Assembly: GCA_965183835.1 (NCBI GenBank)
Contig: CBCYME010000013.1
Coordinates: 62,001-126,000 of the forward strand
Source of the DNA: OMPR01 sp965183835
GTDB lineage: Bacteria; Pseudomonadota; Alphaproteobacteria; Rhodobacterales; Rhodobacteraceae
Reading direction: 5' to 3'
DNA length: 64,000 bases
The notes beneath the pieces are model-generated. The model did not search any database, was not told where the DNA came from, and was given only the letters and a program-made list of their open reading frames with translations. Each line of letters opens with the position of its first letter. Positions within the stretch are counted from its first letter, which is position 1. Of the stretch, positions 61,354 through 64,000 are shown one piece after another. The translations under genes and the position numbers were made by a program.

Positions 61354-61371
61354 TCATATGATTGAATATGA
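61354..61371. promoter_or_regulatory. Inverted repeat over the start of the Lrp gene
   Basis: TCATAT-GATTGA-ATATGA: perfect 6-bp arms with a 6-nt spacer, covering the regulator's ATG at 61368. Candidate autoregulatory operator. The rest of the 100-bp divergent region has no other clear symmetry. Confidence 0.45.
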
Positions 61372-61829
61372 GCCATAATATAGATCAGATTGACATCCTG
61401 CTGTTGCGCGAACTGCAAAAGAACGCAACCCTATCCCAAAGAGAGCTGGCTGATCGCGTTGGCCTGTCCCAAAACGCTTGCTGGCGTCGACTAAAGTCCC
61501 TGACCGAAGCGGACATCCTGCAAGGATCAAGCGCCCGGGTTGCCCGCGAGCGGCTTGGCCTCAATCTGGTTGTTTTTGTGATGCTACGGACCCGCCATCA
61601 TTCGGCGGAGTGGTTGCAGGCCTTTCGCCGGCACGTCTTAACCATCCCCGAGGTGGTGGATTTTCACAGAATAGGCGGCGATTATGACTACCAACTCAAA
61701 GTCGTGACGCAAGATATGACCAGCTATGATCAGGTGTATCAGCGGCTGATCGACAAGGTCGAGTTGGACAGCGTCACATCCTATTTCGCGATGGAAGCCA
61801 TTGCCGAGAACCGCCCACTGCCGCTCTGA
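61368..61829 (+). CDS. Lrp/AsnC-family transcriptional regulator (next to class V aminotransferase)
   Basis: 153 residues: helix-turn-helix IDQIDILLLRELQKNATLSQ with RELADRVGLSQNACWRRLK, then a RAM domain (HRIGGDYDYQLKVV, MTSYDQVYQRLIDK). Divergent from the aminotransferase, which it probably controls. ATG at 61368 preferred to TTG two codons earlier, but neither has a clear ribosome site, which suggests a leaderless or weakly translated message. Confidence 0.93.
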   Translation: MSHNIDQIDILLLRELQKNATLSQRELADRVGLSQNACWRRLKSLTEADILQGSSARVARERLGLNLVVFVMLRTRHHSAEWLQAFRRHVLTIPEVVDFHRIGGDYDYQLKVVTQDMTSYDQVYQRLIDKVELDSVTSYFAMEAIAENRPLPL

Positions 61830-61857
61830 CACAAGGCCGCGCGCCCGAGTGCAGTGT

Positions 61858-62250
61858 CTACCCCTCGGACCGCTCTTCGGACGTGCGGTTTTTTTCATAT
61901 TGCGTTGCCACTGGAAAGGTGGGCAACCACCCTTCGCGGCGCACCGTCCAAAGCTCGTAAGTTGGTGTAAACTGGGACGGTGTATCCAGCGCCCCCAAAT
62001 TCACTTCGATTTCATCCCCCGACACCGCAAAGACCGACGACCCGCAGCGTGGGCAAAAATGGCGCCCCTCATAGCTGTGGGTTAATCCATCAATCGACAC
62101 CGCATCTCGTGGGAATATCGCCGAGGCGTGAAACAACGCGCCATGATGTTTCCGGCACTCCAAACAGTGGCATACCCCCACGCGATAGGGTTGGCCTGTG
62201 GTGGTCAACCGAACTGCCCCACAGAGACATCCGCCCGAATTCTGTCCCAT
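61858..62250 (-). CDS. GFA/CENP-V-type zinc protein
   Basis: 130 residues. Cys pairs GGCLCGAVRL, CHCLECRKHHGA, and FCPRCGSSVF make up the two zinc sites of the GFA fold. Named after glutathione-dependent formaldehyde-activating enzyme, though most members have unknown activity. Lies about 110 bp upstream of nothing on its strand; its start faces the rpsD terminator. Confidence 0.92.
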   Translation of the reverse strand: MGQNSGGCLCGAVRLTTTGQPYRVGVCHCLECRKHHGALFHASAIFPRDAVSIDGLTHSYEGRHFCPRCGSSVFAVSGDEIEVNLGALDTPSQFTPTYELWTVRREGWLPTFPVATQYEKNRTSEERSEG

Positions 62251-62310
62251 CTGCCCCCCCCCTTTCTCTCACATGCCTGCTCTCTGAATACGACACTAAC
62301 CTAAAAATGA

Positions 62311-62338
62311 AAAAGGCCGCGCAGAATGCACGGCCTTT
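62311..62338 (-). terminator. Rho-independent terminator of rpsD
   Basis: Minus-strand stem AAAGGCCGTGC / GCGCGGCCTTT with one wobble, ending in TTTTT, about 25 bp past the stop. Confidence 0.9.
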
Positions 62339-62363
62339 CGAAATCTTTGAGGAATGGCGAAGA

Positions 62364-62984
62364 TTAGTTCTTCGCGTAGAATTCCACGACCAGGTTTGGT
62401 TCCATGACAACTGGGTAAGGCACATCGCCCAGACCAGGTGCGCGCACGAATGTCGCGGTCATTTTGGAGTGGTCGGCGTCGATGTAGTCAGGAACATCAC
62501 GCTCGGCCAGCTGAACTGCTTCGAGCAGAGCAACCATTTGCTTGGACTTGTCACGAACTTCGATCACGTCGCCTTCTTTTACACGGTAAGAAGGGATGTT
62601 AACCTTTTTGCCGTTCACTTTGACGTGGCCGTGGTTCACGAACTGACGTGCGGCAAAAACGGTTGCAACGAACTTGGCACGGTAAACAACCGCGTCCAGG
62701 CGACGCTCCAGCAGACCGATCAAGTTTTCACCGGTATCACCACCAACACGCTCGGCTTCGGCGTAGATGCGACGGAACTGCTTTTCGGTCAGATCGCCGT
62801 AGTAACCCTTCAGCTTCTGCTTGGCGCGCAGCTGAATACCAAAGTCGGACAGCTTGCCCTTGCGGCGCTGACCGTGCTGGCCGGGGCCATATTCACGACG
62901 GTTAACTGGGGATTTAGCGCGGCCCCAGATGTTTTCGCCCATACGGCGATCAATTTTATGCTTGGCAGACGTACGTTTAGTCAC
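62364..62984 (-). CDS. rpsD: 30S ribosomal protein S4
   Basis: 206 residues, the usual length. Contains RREYGPGQHGQRRKGKLSDF, the S4 RNA-binding domain ERRLDAVVYRAKFVATVFAA (about 95-115) and QFVNHGHVKVNGKKVNIPSY. Start is GTG at 62984 with AAGGAG upstream. Single-gene transcript here, apart from the main ribosomal operons as in other alphaproteobacteria. Confidence 0.98.
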   Translation of the reverse strand: MTKRTSAKHKIDRRMGENIWGRAKSPVNRREYGPGQHGQRRKGKLSDFGIQLRAKQKLKGYYGDLTEKQFRRIYAEAERVGGDTGENLIGLLERRLDAVVYRAKFVATVFAARQFVNHGHVKVNGKKVNIPSYRVKEGDVIEVRDKSKQMVALLEAVQLAERDVPDYIDADHSKMTATFVRAPGLGDVPYPVVMEPNLVVEFYAKN

Positions 62985-63169
62985 GGCTGTTCTCCTTCTA
63001 AAAACGAAGCCCACCCCGAAACCGGTATGGGCTACTATGAAGGGCGTTGTCCTCTAGTCTGATCAGACTTGACAGGAATCCCCTTGCGAGGGCCACCAAC
63101 ACCAATAGAGCCGCGCTTATATCTGCGCGGCCCTCAGAGTCAACACGGGATTGACCGAAATTTGAAACC

Positions 63170-64000
63170 CTAAGCCGCCTCGTGGCGCAGCAACGCGGCC
63201 TCGGTATGCGACAGGTTCCGACGTGCAAACCCACCATACCCATGTGGATCGCGATCCAAGCCCGGCAGATGCGCCAAAAGCCGGGTCCGGTCCGCATCGG
63301 TCAAGGCATCCATGGACGCATTTGCGGGATGGTAACTCTCGGTTTCGACACCATTTGCCCAGAGGATTTGGTGACTGGGCAACAACAGATGAATATAGGT
63401 GACTTGCCGAACGGACAGATCCACCCCAACCGTTGTGCCATTGATCAGGTCACGAGCCGCCACCAGAACTTCGGGCGTGTTAAACAGCGCCTGAGCTGCG
63501 GCACCGCGCAACAGCATTCTATGCGCGGGCGAAACCAACAATTCTGCATCAGGGCGATCAATCCCAAGCGCCCCTGCCCGAATGCGGATCGGCCGCAACT
63601 TGGGCATGACGAACAGACGCGCGCCTGTCATGCGGCGATTCCCGATCCATTGGATTTGCTGGGGACCACTATCGCGCGTTTGAACCTTGTCACCTTCGCG
63701 CAACTCTTCGACCAGTCGTGGTCCAGTTGGCGTGGATATGCGCGTGCCCGGCGTAAAGCAGATCACCCCACCTTCGCCTAGGGCATCCTGCCCACGATCC
63801 GCGCCCGTCAATGAGTGATGAACCACCCATAGATCCGTGTCGCGCGGTGGCATCTGATCAAGGAACATAAGCAAAGGCGTACCGCCGTTTGCCACCTCGA
63901 TCACTGTCACTGTATAGCTCTGCGCCCCGTTGGTTACGACAAAACTCTGATCCATCAGAGGGTCATCAACCTCGATCGCGTCTACATCTGTTCGATGCTG
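63170..64000 (-). CDS. Hint-domain protein, 5' end cut by window edge
   Basis: The reading frame stays open to the window edge (about 277 codons seen); an internal ATG at 63955 is possible, but the upstream codons read DVDAIEVDDPL and look protein-like, so the real start is probably outside. Region VICFTPGTRISTPTGP with LVEELREGDKVQTRD is the Hint core with Cys first; LVSPAHRMLLRG supplies block-B-type His; ESYHPANASMDAL follows. The last 30 residues are helical. No C-terminal splice motif. Relative of the protein at 16471. Confidence 0.85.
   Translation of the reverse strand, partial: QHRTDVDAIEVDDPLMDQSFVVTNGAQSYTVTVIEVANGGTPLLMFLDQMPPRDTDLWVVHHSLTGADRGQDALGEGGVICFTPGTRISTPTGPRLVEELREGDKVQTRDSGPQQIQWIGNRRMTGARLFVMPKLRPIRIRAGALGIDRPDAELLVSPAHRMLLRGAAAQALFNTPEVLVAARDLINGTTVGVDLSVRQVTYIHLLLPSHQILWANGVETESYHPANASMDALTDADRTRLLAHLPGLDRDPHGYGGFARRNLSHTEAALLRHEAA

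Overview
The window is a stretch of alphaproteobacterial chromosome, almost certainly from the Roseobacter group of the Rhodobacteraceae. The evidence is gene content and order: atpHAGDC without the F0 genes, DUF465-purE-purK, Lrp-trxB, hsp20-DUF1150, ribF-ycgN-ltaE, YbjN and UbiK near lgt, DUF2125, DUF2161, two Hint_2 proteins and a class I PHA synthase. It is densely coded, mostly in short overlapping operons. I see no tRNA, rRNA, CRISPR array, insertion sequence or prophage module. Both edges cut genes: fabI at the left and a Hint-domain gene at the right.

Left part (1-13 kb). A PHA synthase gene runs into fabI. A MarR regulator, RND adaptor and RND pump operon faces a FabH-like ketosynthase across a shared control region. 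Then come an unrecognised possible DNA-binding protein, thymidine kinase, a proC-csaA-hydroxyacid dehydrogenase operon, YbjN and UbiK.

Middle (13-40 kb). lgt-midA-pgeF are translationally coupled. A 49-codon gene and a stand-alone Hint protein follow, then Lrp/trxB and a membrane adenylate cyclase that also carries a [2Fe-2S] domain. Next are GT10-PhzF, hsp20-DUF1150 behind an RpoH-type promoter, purEK, an isolated phnM coupled to a secreted lipase, groESL behind a CIRCE element, Mn-pyrophosphatase, a 39-residue lysine-rich protein with its own promoter, a HAD protein, MaoC, ribF-ycgN-ltaE, two small catabolic enzymes and prs.

Right part (40-64 kb). An H-type lectin and the F1 ATP synthase operon are followed by a methyltransferase/gloB divergent pair and clpA coupled to an M23 peptidase. 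Then come a MotA/TolQ-type channel with an OmpA partner carrying a very long coiled coil, a gamma-glutamylcyclotransferase, DUF2125, an aminotransferase-hisC-tyrC-extensin operon with a divergent Lrp regulator, GFA protein, rpsD and a second Hint protein.

Most of the window is ordinary core genome. The parts most worth a second look are the ExbB/OmpA coiled-coil stator pair, the redox-type cyclase, the lysine-rich mini-protein, the two Hint proteins, the orphan phnM-lipase pair, and a second inverted repeat with CIRCE-like spacing in the groESL leader.
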